Below are positions 11,428-21,678 of a DNA stretch of 64,000 nucleotides, piece by piece (the first letter of the stretch is position 1; each line of letters starts with the position of its first letter). The stretch is from Botryotinia globosa. Taxonomy: Eukaryota; Ascomycota; Leotiomycetes; Helotiales; Sclerotiniaceae. The notes under the pieces are model-generated. The model saw only the letters and a program-made list of their open reading frames with translations. It was not told the DNA's origin and did no database searches. The translations under genes were made by a program, and so were the position numbers. The stretch is from positions 186,001-250,000 of the forward strand of contig RCSZ01000020.1 of NCBI GenBank assembly GCA_014898425.1. Direction: 5' to 3'.

Positions 11428-12706
11428 ATGTGATATCGGGGTGGCATGTACGCTGGGAAAGTAGAGTTTATAGATGGAGTATTCGGAATTTGAATTTCGG
11501 GGTATGGGAATGGTGTGGTTAAGATTCAAGATATCAAATCAGGAGCGGTCAAATAGTTCAGAATGTCTACGAGTCCGAACTGCAGTCCAACAATAAAGAT
11601 TATTGAATCCCCAAACCAGGCAGAATATTCAGATTATCTGAGATGTTGAATTTTATTGGAATATTGGATTATTTTCAGATTTTGACTTAGTTCTATCCAA
11701 GTCGTCAAGTCTGAAATCAATGAGCAGGCATTCTTACAGGGTCGATAAATCTCTGATTGTGCGGAATCATCGCGGATAGAAAGTAAAGGCATAATTGGAG
11801 AATACGAAGGTTTACACTGAGTCGATGAATCAAAACACGTATGATGAAAGATGTGAAATCAGATTATCAAAGCTTGAACGCCTCTGTATACCTGCAGGGC
11901 TCGTACGGCGGTGGTTTATCAACCTTTTGAGTACATATCATGTTGTAGAATGGGATGCAGACCTGATCTTGTAGCCCTTATGAACGTGTGATTTCTCTGC
12001 AACGTAACTAACCGAGATCTTGTTGGGAAGACACTGATTGGGCTCCAAGTACATGAAATTCTATTGCAATTCCTTGGCAATATATTCAGAAAGCTCAGAA
12101 TTGTGACATGAGGGTATTCAGACCCAGATCATTGGCATATCCGATCGACAACTTTGAAACGCGGGGTTGGAGTGCACTTGCGTGAGCTATTGAAATTGGT
12201 ATGGATGATGCAACTTGAGCATTATCTTTCCATTATTTGCAAAGATCTTCAGTATTCCTGTGCTTCGATCCTAACGCTTGTGAATCCAAAAAGTCTTGTC
12301 ATTCTGTGTGCCCTTGCCGCCTCACAAGAGAAGAGGTAGTAGAGACTTGACCGACAACAATCATCGATGTTGATGTAAACAACGATGAGTGCTAACGTTC
12401 TTGAAGAGCTTATGTTATCCCCCATGACAGACTCATGAAGTTTGGATGAAGTCAATATATACACAAAGGACACAAAGGATGCTGATCCCAAAAAAATGTA
12501 CCCAGTTTACATCTCGTGACTTGATCAAATTGGTAAAATCCCCGCGACGCCTCGACCACGCGTGGACCACTAAACTGCATAGATGGTATCAATGCACGGC
12601 CGGAAAAAAAATCCATCTCGAAATGCTTCATGTGCAAGAAACTTCCTGCAAAGAAATCATCAATTCTTTTCAAATCTACAACTATTTCCACTTTCCAGTC
12701 GCAAAC
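11428..12706. other. Intergenic region upstream of YTM1, no gene seen
   Basis: Frames of 60 to 120 codons on both strands overlap each other and show no domain-like sequence. The last ~250 bp are the YTM1 promoter and leader. No repeat or RNA gene was recognised. Confidence 0.45.
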
Positions 12707-14209
12707 ATGGCGCAAGGACAGGTTCAAGTGCATTTCAGCACCACATCCCCAGACATTGAATTACCTGAAGGAAAACAGCAATTGCTCGTTCCTACCAGTA
12801 TGTTTTAATCCAAGTTTTCCTCCTGTCTTCTTGATGTCTTTTTCAAAATTAACGATGAAATAGATGTACGAAGATATGGACTTTCACAGATTCTCAATTC
12901 CGAGGCGATGCTCGATACCTCTTCGCCGATACCATTCGATTTCCTGATCAATGGAACATTCTTACGAACGACCCTCGATGAATACCTTACTGCGAATGGA
13001 TTATCCTCTGAAACCACATTAAACTTGCAATACGTCCGAAGTTTGATTCCTCCTCTTTATGAAGCAAGTTTCGAGCATGATGATTGGGTTAGCAGTGTTG
13101 ATGTTTTATCTGGTAGTTCTGCCGTAGGAACTTGGGGTAAAAATTCAATTGTTGCAGGACAGGAGCGCATATTGTCAGGTTCTTACGATGGACTTCTCAG
13201 AGTTTGGAACAAGTCAGGTCAGGCCATTGCAACATCTGCGTCTGCCAGTGTTGGTGGACATACTTCTGGAGTAAAGGCTGCGAAATGGATCTCAGCCAGA
13301 CAGATTGCATCGGCAGGTCTGGATCGCACAATTAGGATATGGAATTATTCTGAATCAGAGGATCATTTCTCAGCACAATTGAAGCCAACTATGGAATTAT
13401 ATGGTCATACCGGTAGCATCGATTCAATCGCAGTTCATGGACCATCAAATCGCATTTTATCTGCTTCAGCAGATGGACAAATTGGTTTCTGGACTTCACA
13501 TAAATCTTCGGCACCTGAAGTAAATACCAGTCTTATTTCTGGACCATCTTCTAAACGACGCAAAATCACAACCTCCACATCTACCCCTCAGCGTGGTCCT
13601 CTATCTCTCATGGATTGTCACAATGGACCTGCGACTGCCGTCATTTTCAACCCCCAGGATCCTACCGTTGCATATTCAGCTTCTCAAGATCATACCATCA
13701 AAACACTCGACATTACCACTTCTAGTATTGTCGATACGAGAACTTTGTTGAATCCTATACTTTCATTAAGCGCTCTACCAGGAATTGGCCATCAAATAAT
13801 AGCAGCGGGTACAACAGCACGTCATATCGCTCTCATTGATCCTAGAGCTTCGGCTGCTACAACACAAGCCATGACACTTCGTGGACATACCAACTTCGTT
13901 TCGTCAATATTTGCGGATCCTGATAGCAACTATGGATTAGTATCAGCAGGTCATGATGGAACCTGTAGGGTATGGGATCTTAGAAGTACCAGACAAGGAA
14001 CGAAAGATGAAGGACTTGGTGTTGTTGGAGAGGCAGTTTATATCATTGAAAGAGAAAGTAGGAAAGATAAGACGACTAAGACAGTTGGTGGCGAGGGAGT
14101 TAAGGTATTTGATGTTAATTGGGATAAGGATGTGGGAATTGTCAGTGCTGGTGAAGATAAAATGGTTCAAGTGAATAGGGGAAGAGGTGTTACAAGACCC
14201 GAAAATTAG
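12707..14209 (+). CDS. YTM1: Ribosome biogenesis protein YTM1 (WDR12), NLE + WD40
   Basis: Two exons, 12707-12797 and 12864-14209, give 478 residues; the 66-bp intron starts GTATGT and ends TAG. The short first exon encodes '[17 protein letters not shown]', the start of the NLE (ubiquitin-like) domain that continues into exon 2 with '[11 protein letters not shown]' and '[16 protein letters not shown]'. After residue ~95 come WD40 blades with '[12 protein letters not shown]', '[12 protein letters not shown]', '[12 protein letters not shown]', '[11 protein letters not shown]' and '[15 protein letters not shown]', with a basic insert 'SSKRRKIT' in the middle. YTM1 joins ERB1 and NOP7 in the PeBoW complex that matures the large ribosomal subunit in the nucleolus; its NLE domain contacts the AAA ATPase Rea1/Mdn1. 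The gene is intact although it lies between broken genes. Confidence 0.93.
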
Positions 14210-14799
14210 TTTATATACCCTTTTATAATAACCAAGTGGATTTATACTTGATATAAGATTTTTGATTTGCACAACCATCTTTGGAATCTTGGAAAGATAA
14301 TCACGTGAAAACAATTCTGTTTGTTTGATACATATAACTACGTCTAGACTTTACGAATTTGGCTACTCTAGAAGAAATTTCTACATAGCGTATAGCAATT
14401 CTCGTGTCCAATTTCATACACGCCCTTTTGAACGCTATCACGGCCATGTTACGGCCCTTTATTATTGTTTGTAAAATGTTAAATAAGTCGATATAAAAAA
14501 GATCCTTTCCAATTTTAGTCATTAGTCCCATAATTTTTACCTCAAGCGATTGTAAAAATTGGGCTAGTATGGCATCATTTTTATATCCAGTTATGGTGAA
14601 AATCGTCCACAGACATCCCGTGTAGTGATCATATTTATATATCACATCCCAATGGCCGCTGAAATCGAAATGATTTTTTCACTTTGTAAATTCTCATTGA
14701 TTTATATCACGCGGAGTTTGGTCAAATTTTCGCCCCCAAATATACTTTGTCGGGGGTTTGTTGCGTTGAGAAGATCCATTATCTGTGAGATATTCAAAA
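14210..14799. other. Intergenic region upstream of the permease gene
   Basis: AT-rich spacer without a supported gene; a 114-codon minus-strand frame (14301-14645) has no motif. The last ~100 bp form the permease leader, ending CAAAAATG. Confidence 0.45.
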
Positions 14800-16470
14800 A
14801 TGTCACTTCCAGATCGAAAAGATGGTATTCATAACACATCCGATGATGTGGGAAATGATATCCTTCCCATTGACCCTAATAGTGGGCTTTCTCGGGGTCT
14901 CCAAACTCGTCATTTAAGTATGATGGCACTGGCAGGTAACTACAACCCCCCTCCCCCCACCTTCTATATCATCAATCTAACACCGCCAGGAATCATCGGA
15001 CCCGGTCTCCTCGTCGGTGCAGGCGGAGCCCTCGCATCCGGTGGTCCAGCATCCCTCCTCATTGGCTTCGGCGTCATTGGACTCATCGCCTTCTCCATGA
15101 TGCAATCCCTCGGAGAACTCACCACTCTTTATCCCTCATCCGGCTCCTTCATCTCCCTCACATCACGTTTTTTCGACCCCGCTTTCAGCGTCGCCGTCGG
15201 CTGGAATTATTTCATCATCTGGGCTGCCGTTCTCGCAAATGAATACAACACCCTCTCCTCCATTTTTATCTTCTGGAGCGACAGAGTTCCTCTCTGGGGC
15301 TATTTTCTCATTTTCTGGTTTGCGTTCCTCGCCTTTCAATTACTAGGCGTAGCCGCATTCGGCGAAGCAGAATTCTGGCTCGCGTTGTTGAAATTGGGGG
15401 GTCTAGTTGCATATTTCATTTTCTCCATTATTTATGCGGCCGGAGGTTTGAAGGGTCAGGACCACACGCTGGGATTCCAATATTGGCATGATCCGGGGGC
15501 CTTTGCAGACGGGTTCCGCGGCGTCGCAAAGGTATTTGTGTTTTGCTCTACTTTTTACGCGGGGTGCGAATCGATCGCCGTTGCGGCGGCGGAGACGCGC
15601 AATCCGAAACATGCAGTTCCGCTTGCGATTCGTCAGGTGTTTTGGCGCATTATTTTTATCTATATGGGCTCTGCCCTGTTTTTCGGAATGACCTGTCCGT
15701 GGAATGCAGAGGGCTTAGCCAGTGCCGGATCCAAAGCGCTCAGAAGTCCCATGACCGTCGCGATACAAAATGCAGGGTGGGAAGGAGGTGTGCATCTCAT
15801 CAATGCGTTTATCCTCGCGACGTGCTTGAGCGCGGTGAATAGTTCTATCTACATAGGCTCGCGAACGATTTTGTTCCTCGCGCAGGAAGGACACGCGCCG
15901 AGATTCTTGAGATTCGCGGATCACAGGGGAGTTCCCATCTACGCGATTATTTTCACGAATTTGTTCGGCGCGTTGAGTATGATGAATGTTTCTTCCGGGG
16001 CGGGAGCCGCTTACAATTATATCGTTAATCTTTCCGGCGTCTCGACATTTCTTGTTTGGGGGTCGATCTTATTTATTCATATACGTTTTCGTTCGGCGTG
16101 GAAAGCTCAGGGGAGGCGAATTTCTGATTTGCCGTTTGTCTCTTTCGCATATCCGTATAATGCGTATTTTGGATTGGCAGCAAATATCTTTTTGACATTA
16201 GTGCAAGGGTGGACGACTTTGAGTCCTTTTAGTGCGGGAGATTTTGTCGATGCGTATATTTTGTTGGCACTTTTTCCATTGATTTGGGCGGTGTATAAAC
16301 TCTGGTTTAGGACCAAAATCTCGGATTTGAGAGAGATTGATTTGGATGAGGGGAGGAGAGATGATTTGGATCCTACAGAGGCGGGAGGGTTTGAAAGTTT
16401 GGAGAATGGAGAGGGGAGGGAGGTGGTTAAGAAGGTACCGTTGTGGAGGAGGATTGTGAAGAATTTCTAG
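14800..16470 (+). CDS. Amino-acid permease (APC superfamily, fungal YAT type)
   Basis: Two exons, 14800-14935 and 14990-16470, give 538 residues. The start at 14800 (AAAAATGTCA) is the first ATG of the frame. The 54-bp intron (GTAACT...AATCTAACAC...CAG) contains no stop and keeps frame, so it is easy to miss. Removing it joins 'MMALAG' to 'IIGPGLLVGAGGALASGGP', the conserved first transmembrane helix with its substrate-binding glycine-rich break; retaining it inserts 18 mostly Pro/Tyr residues there. Further family marks are 'FYAGCESIAVAAAETRNPKHAVPLAIRQVFWRI' features (read: E-S-I-A, AAAETRNP, P-A-I-R) in helix 6 and loop, and about twelve hydrophobic segments. Members import amino acids at the plasma membrane by proton symport. 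GC-rich codon use differs from AT-richer neighbours. Confidence 0.88.
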   Translation: MSLPDRKDGIHNTSDDVGNDILPIDPNSGLSRGLQTRHLSMMALAGNYNPPPPTFYIINLTPPGIIGPGLLVGAGGALASGGPASLLIGFGVIGLIAFSMMQSLGELTTLYPSSGSFISLTSRFFDPAFSVAVGWNYFIIWAAVLANEYNTLSSIFIFWSDRVPLWGYFLIFWFAFLAFQLLGVAAFGEAEFWLALLKLGGLVAYFIFSIIYAAGGLKGQDHTLGFQYWHDPGAFADGFRGVAKVFVFCSTFYAGCESIAVAAAETRNPKHAVPLAIRQVFWRIIFIYMGSALFFGMTCPWNAEGLASAGSKALRSPMTVAIQNAGWEGGVHLINAFILATCLSAVNSSIYIGSRTILFLAQEGHAPRFLRFADHRGVPIYAIIFTNLFGALSMMNVSSGAGAAYNYIVNLSGVSTFLVWGSILFIHIRFRSAWKAQGRRISDLPFVSFAYPYNAYFGLAANIFLTLVQGWTTLSPFSAGDFVDAYILLALFPLIWAVYKLWFRTKISDLREIDLDEGRRDDLDPTEAGGFESLENGEGREVVKKVPLWRRIVKNF

Positions 16471-16959
16471 ATGTTGATTTGATGTTAATGATAATGAATT
16501 TACCAATGTTGGTATCAAATTTGTAACCCTTAAGGAAAGGGTGCTGAAAGTTGTCCATCATAATTCTTGATGAAATTTAATCTATGATTCTATGGTAGGC
16601 TAGAACTGTCACTTCATTGCCAGTGTCTCGCTAACTCGTAATGAAAGGTGCAAAGACGCTAGTCAGAGGCAATGAATATTTTCGATTTGCAGGAGGAAAG
16701 CAAAAGGAGAAGTACACAATGTACTGTGTTGATAAACTGAGAATCTGTACAAGAAGAATCCTGGATGTTGAAACGAGGTATGAAGACCATCCTCACTTTT
16801 TGTCGCAATATACATCCCTCTCTTAGAAACAGTCTCAACTCTCAAGCTTAAATCCGATATCTCTCGCAAACGAACAGTAAAAAGGAACAGCAAAAGAAGG
16901 AAAAGAAAAAGACAAAAACAAAAACAAAAAAGAACAACACCCTTGCAGAATAACAACAA
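16471..16959. other. Intergenic region with A/C-rich low-complexity tract
   Basis: Around 16865-16965 the plus strand is A-rich (AAAAACAAAAAC-type), which on the minus strand gives a Phe/Leu/Val run after the broken 2EXR copy. No gene is supported. Confidence 0.45.
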
Positions 16960-17534
16960 CAACAAAATTTTCCTCGTGATGAAGGACTACATACTCCGCA
17001 TGTACAGAATCGAAGGACTCTCTGCAGGCGGGAAGTATTGGTATACACAACGGAGAAGCACGAACTCTTCGGGAGGAGTTTGTATGATATAGGCACGGCG
17101 CTAAAGATGCCTGTCGCCATGTTGTAATCCTGATCTTCAAGGGTAGTTAGTTCATTGAAGTGCGAAAATGACTCAGATTCGGCTTGTTCTATTTGTCCCA
17201 TATCATAATACTCTCTGGATCGATGACTGCGGATCGTAAGCGAAGGTGTTATAAATTTTAACCCACACATGGGACATTCAAACTCTGAGGGGTTGTGTTG
17301 AGTATCGCAATGAACACAATATATTGAATTAGGGGAGCTGCTTGGTGGATGACCAGATCGCTTACTGGCAGATTCGATGACACCGTGAGTATATCGATGA
17401 TGAGCTATAGTATAAGAAAATTGTAGAATATATTTTGCCTTGGGGAAGTTAATCGAATGAAGAAGAAATGGAACGAAGAGACAGTCTTGAATCAGATACG
17501 AAGGAGCCTGTAGATATGTCTTCCCAATTTGCAA
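16960..17534 (-). pseudogene. Truncated, frameshifted 2EXR-family paralogue
   Basis: The minus strand encodes a Cys-rich 'YCVHCDTQ...ECPMCGLKF' zinc-ribbon-like pair, as in the neighbouring 2EXR gene, then 'SFSHFNEL'. At about 17145-17150 the coding signal jumps to another frame, where 'LPLKIRITTWRQASLAP' (the 2EXR signature region) and 'LPACRESFDSVHAEY' continue. The match then dissolves into low-complexity sequence near 16960, so the C-terminal half is missing. No ATG opens the first frame downstream of an upstream TAA; a lost or undetected 5' exon is possible. The frameshift plus truncation mark it as a relic of the gene at 18.5-19.6 kb. Such proteins are common lineage-expanded fungal proteins of unknown function. 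Confidence 0.65.
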
Positions 17535-18506
17535 AAGCAGTTCGTTCTGATGAAGTTTTTAAACAGAAGGAGAGACAAAATGACTACGACACATTGACTT
17601 CAACACGAAGATACCCCTCGAAGATATCCCTCCAAGATACCCCTCAGATATGTTCTTCGGAACCAAAGTAGAAAGAAAAAAGCTGTTCTGATAGTTGAAA
17701 AAAGCAATAATAGCGTCTAAAATGAAAGAACACAAGTTATTTCTCTACCTATGCGTTTGACATAGTGTTTGCACTCAACAGAAAAATCAACATAATTAAC
17801 ACGCCATGACTCTTTTGATACAATCAAAAGAAAGTGTGGCACAAGCTTCCATTATATTCCCGCTCTATGTAACAAGATTTTCGCCTTGAAGCAACGCAAA
17901 TAAAAAGCCATCATATGCATGAGGTAGCAATGTCGGATGAGTGAATGGAGGATTCAAAATGACGGATACCGACGTTAGATTACTTTAGTAATCAATTGAA
18001 GCTAGATAGCGATGCCCACAACGAGATTTCAAACAGCAGTTCATGGATTTCGGCATGAATCACATCATTAAGCACAAAATTAAAATTAAAAGCAGGCTGG
18101 TGATTAGACTTTTAGAATACCTAATACACTTAAATAGGTACACCGAGGTCATAATGACACACACTTGCGCCAACGACCTAGAGGATAAATTGAAAATAAT
18201 GAACCTTTAGCTGCTACTTGAATTTCAGAAAACAGGTCATCAAAAGCAGATGCTCAAATCATACTCTAGGGATGCAAAAGAAAACCAAAGAACTTTGAGC
18301 CTGAACATTAAGATTCAACGTCAAAAAGCGAGATACCCATGATGAAATAGTAAACGAGAGACCCCAGGGTCCAAAAATGAAATAACAATATTTCCAATAA
18401 AATGGAGAGAATTGAAGCGCGAAATGATCCCCGCTCCTGATACCCAAGCAAAACCGTCGTTGAGGGGAGCAAGAGACTGTGTGATCTGCGAATGCTTGAT
18501 ATACCC
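17535..18506. other. Spacer between the two 2EXR loci, no gene seen
   Basis: Moderately AT-rich sequence without a supported gene, RNA gene or repeat. It contains the downstream region of the second 2EXR locus. Confidence 0.4.
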
Positions 18507-19583
18507 TTATGTCGCAAGCAATTTGTTACTCTTCATGTACTCAGCCTTTTTGACTTCGAATGCTGCTTTGGCTCGTTCAAGCTTTGTTTTCATTGATGAA
18601 GCTGTAACGATCATGTTCCTGATGACCGGCATCTCGTACTTTGATGCTTCGTAATTCGTACTACGGTATTCATCTAATGCATCAAACTTAATCGATGCTA
18701 GACTTGGAAGCTGCGCAGCATATTCTTGTTGCGTGAATTGAAAAGACTCCTCAAGTTTCTGTTCGTACGGGCTTTTATAGAAATTTAGAGAAGCGTCGAT
18801 ATCTTGAAGATCAATGAATGAGAGATCGTCATGTCTATCAGCTGTATAGACATATGCATTATATGGGTATCGGCGAGTGACGAGTGTAAGTTCCTCGAGA
18901 CTTCCTGCGATAACTAGGTAATCATCAAAAAACAATTCAAGGACGTACGGGTCTTGTAAATATCACCACCACCATTCCGTATCGTGCTCCTCATCAAGAG
19001 TAATTAACGGAAGAGGTTCGGCAAATATAGCTAAGCGTTTCAAGTTTTTGATCCCAGGTATCCTATGAGTAAAAGCTTCGCGGTTGCCAATATACAAGGT
19101 GTCGACGTCGAAGTTGAACCAAGTCTTGAAGGGTGACTCCGGCGAAGCAAAAGTCTTGGTATATCTCGTAGAGGCAATATTGAATGACTCACGACAGACA
19201 TACAAGGCTATGATAGGACTCGAAGATTCAAAATCATAGTCTGGGAAGTCTATAACTCCATACATCCCCCAAGTTTTCAAACTTTTCCATCTCGAAATCC
19301 GGATCGGGCGAAGAAGTAAAACCCGTGGCCCAGGTAAAGATGCTTGCCAAATCATAACCCTAATCTCGAACGGCAGTTTCATGAAGCAAGTGAACGTGGC
19401 CCCGTGATCAGAGTCGTCATCGTAGTAATTCGCAGGTCTTCGAGGACGGATAGAACCTTCGTATTGAGGGAGTGAGCGATTTGGACATTTTGGAACGAAG
19501 ATCTGCTGGTACTCAGTATCGCAGTGCATGCAATATACAGCATGGGTATTGACGTTTGACCTTAAGCTACGTTGCTTAGGCAA
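18507..19583 (-). pseudogene. 2EXR-domain protein gene with in-frame TGA
   Basis: A minus-strand frame opens with 'YCMHCDTEY' and has the 2EXR signature 'FTCFMKLPFEIRVMIWQASLPGPRV' (read: F-M-K-LP-EIR-IW-AS-PGPRV), 'IIALYVCRESFNIA', 'FNFDVDTLYI' and 'LKRLAIF'. These are the standard successive blocks of this family. The frame is cut by TGA at 18963-18965 after three Trp codons and then remains open for another ~150 coding-like residues to a stop at 18507. It therefore reads as one ~358-codon gene with a nonsense codon. The frame also continues without ATG upstream of 19583 (a coding-like ~40 residues reaching about 19710), so the true start or a 5' exon is unresolved. 2EXR proteins are expanded in leotiomycetes; their function is unknown. 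Confidence 0.65.
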
Positions 19584-19719
19584 ACTAGTTTTGAGAGGCT
19601 TCGATTTTTTGGCATGATCGAAGTATAAATAAGACTGAATGTGAGATTTGATACGAGTTTGTGTGATTTTGCGAAGTACTGTTCTTAGATGCCGAAGAAA
19701 TGTATCCCGAGCTCTACGA

Positions 19720-20847
19720 CTGCGCTACAGCCCGACTTTATAATTAGAAGAAGCCAACAACAATTTTGAAGGATAACTTTTCGCGCGATTGCTATAGCCC
19801 TTCTCCCGCTGTGTGTCACAGTAATCTGCAAACGAAAAGACAAACGCTCTGCGAATGTTTGGTGGCGCTTTATGTCAAGGTAGGATACATAATGCATGTA
19901 ATCCTTGTATTTTGCGAGGTATGGCTGAATTAAGAGAGAATAGGCATACTACTGACTTTCGTCGTCTACTGGATAAGCATATCATGCCAACTAAGCGAAT
20001 CTCAAAAGTAAGTCACCTGTGGCTCGGGATCTCGAGTTGATCAGTTTATTGCTGACCTGGCCAAATTCGATCAAGTTGATTGAAGAGTGACATGAGTACG
20101 AGTAATATCTCCTAACATTATGTAGAATAATATATATGTCGGTATCAGATGTCATGATCGAAACGTGGTAGCTGCATTGTTAATACTTTTTGGGGGTTGA
20201 GAAAGGTGTGGTTTACATGCACGCAATACCCGCTAGCGTCACAGCATCACGTGTATATCTACTTACACGTGGCAATAAGCTGCTAGAAAGGTAATTCCGA
20301 AGAAAGGAAAAAGACGAAATACTTCTGGTCTACTTTGGGAGTATGATTTCCAGAACCATGTCATCTGGTATAAGCAGGAGGAATCTAGGTCACGTGTACC
20401 CCCCTGATCTCACGCTCTCCAACACCTTCAATCGACTGATTACAAATTGAAATATTTGTCCATTGACGTTGATAATCAAGTTGAGAGTCAATCTCAGCCC
20501 TAAATGGTAATTAAGTTAGAGCATCGTACCCCGCGTGGTGCAAAAGCTCCCGCTCACATGATAATCCTGTTTTGGCTTTCAGGGTCAAGATTTTGGAAAG
20601 AGTAGTGCAGAAGTATGCTAATTTCATTACAGCTTCTTTTTAAGACTCAATAAAGAGATACAATAGAAAACATAAACCGGAGTCCAACTAATCTCATCCA
20701 TTAAAGCCTTCCCATTCATTACTCGTACTGCCATTTCGAACCATCGAGAAAATCAGAAAAAAGAAAAGACCCCAAACGATACACCTAAGAATCTCTGACA
20801 TGACAAACTTCCAGATTCTCCAGAATTCTGTCTATCAAGAAAGCAGT
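19720..20847. other. Intergenic region, no gene seen
   Basis: No coding frame with sensible composition. It contains the 3' flank of the NLP locus and the 5' flank of the 2EXR locus. CACGTG-like and TCACGTG elements recur (e.g. near 20247-20270 and 20390), which may be chance. Confidence 0.4.
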
Positions 20848-21678
20848 CTAGATTGCAGCCTTGGCGAGGTTGTTGGCGAAGTTGTGGTCATTGAGAGGAC
20901 AGCTGGCTTTTCCGAAGTTGGTGTTCTGTAAAGCTATCTTGCTAACAGCTGGCAAGAAGTCGTACCACATCATTGGCAAGTCTCTGACCAATGTTTTGGT
21001 GAACTGCAACTCGTGGTTGGTTGCGAAAGAGACATAGTATTCGACCTTCAATCTATCACCCTGGCGTTAGGGATTGGTCGTCTTCTTCACACTTCCGTGA
21101 CCAGATGCGGCGGCACCGATCAAGGCGGGGCCAGCGACAGAAGGGTTATTGATCCAGGCGATGACGTACTCTCAGTCGTAGCGATGGCCTCCAACGACGT
21201 TTCCAGCTGCTGGTTGATCTTTGGGGAAATCTGAAGAGAGTTAGAAGGTATGAATGAGTGGAGAGAACAGATGGGATACTTACACCAGGCGTACATGATA
21301 CCATAGCGACCTCCAGACCAGCCACCTCGGACATAGGTTCGACCCTTGCTCTGATCACGGTAGCCGTTTGAGACATTTCCAGTATCTTGGAGTCCACCAC
21401 TGCAGGATGTATTAGTAAAGCGATATTATAAGGGAAAGAAGAAAGTATTTTTCATACCTGGTGTTACCATTACCATCAACTGCACTGTATGGTTGACAAC
21501 CAAGAGCGATGTAAAGGAATGGTTCGAATTTCTTTACCAGGTACGTTTTCTCCCCATGGGTTGATGGAGTCATGAGGAACGACGGCACGAGCTTGGATTG
21601 TGTTCTCCTCAATGGGAGCACCCTTGACTGCTGCAGCGGCAGCGAGGATGGAAGGAATTTTGCGTTGGAGAAATACAT
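20848..21678 (-). pseudogene. NEP1-like protein (NLP, NPP1 family necrosis-inducing protein), broken copy
   Basis: Minus-strand remnants match the NPP1/NLP family of secreted plant-cytolytic proteins. Likely exons are 21678-21458, 21399-21284 and 21230-20848, with introns 21457-21400 and 21283-21231 showing normal splice signals. The copy is disabled in several ways. The signal-peptide region and the following stretch lie in a different frame from the ATG at 21678 and from the downstream part, indicating two compensating indels near 21660 and 21540. In the hallmark heptapeptide region the frame reads GHRYD and then TGA (21172-21174). A TAA lies at 21067-21069. The last ~70 residues are intact in frame. 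With these breaks no functional product is expected. The family acts on eudicot membrane sphingolipids and triggers necrosis; this copy should not. Confidence 0.8.

Noticed and set aside
12446..12808. Overlapping frames around the YTM1 start
   Set aside because: They conflict with the YTM1 first exon, which restores the conserved NLE domain.
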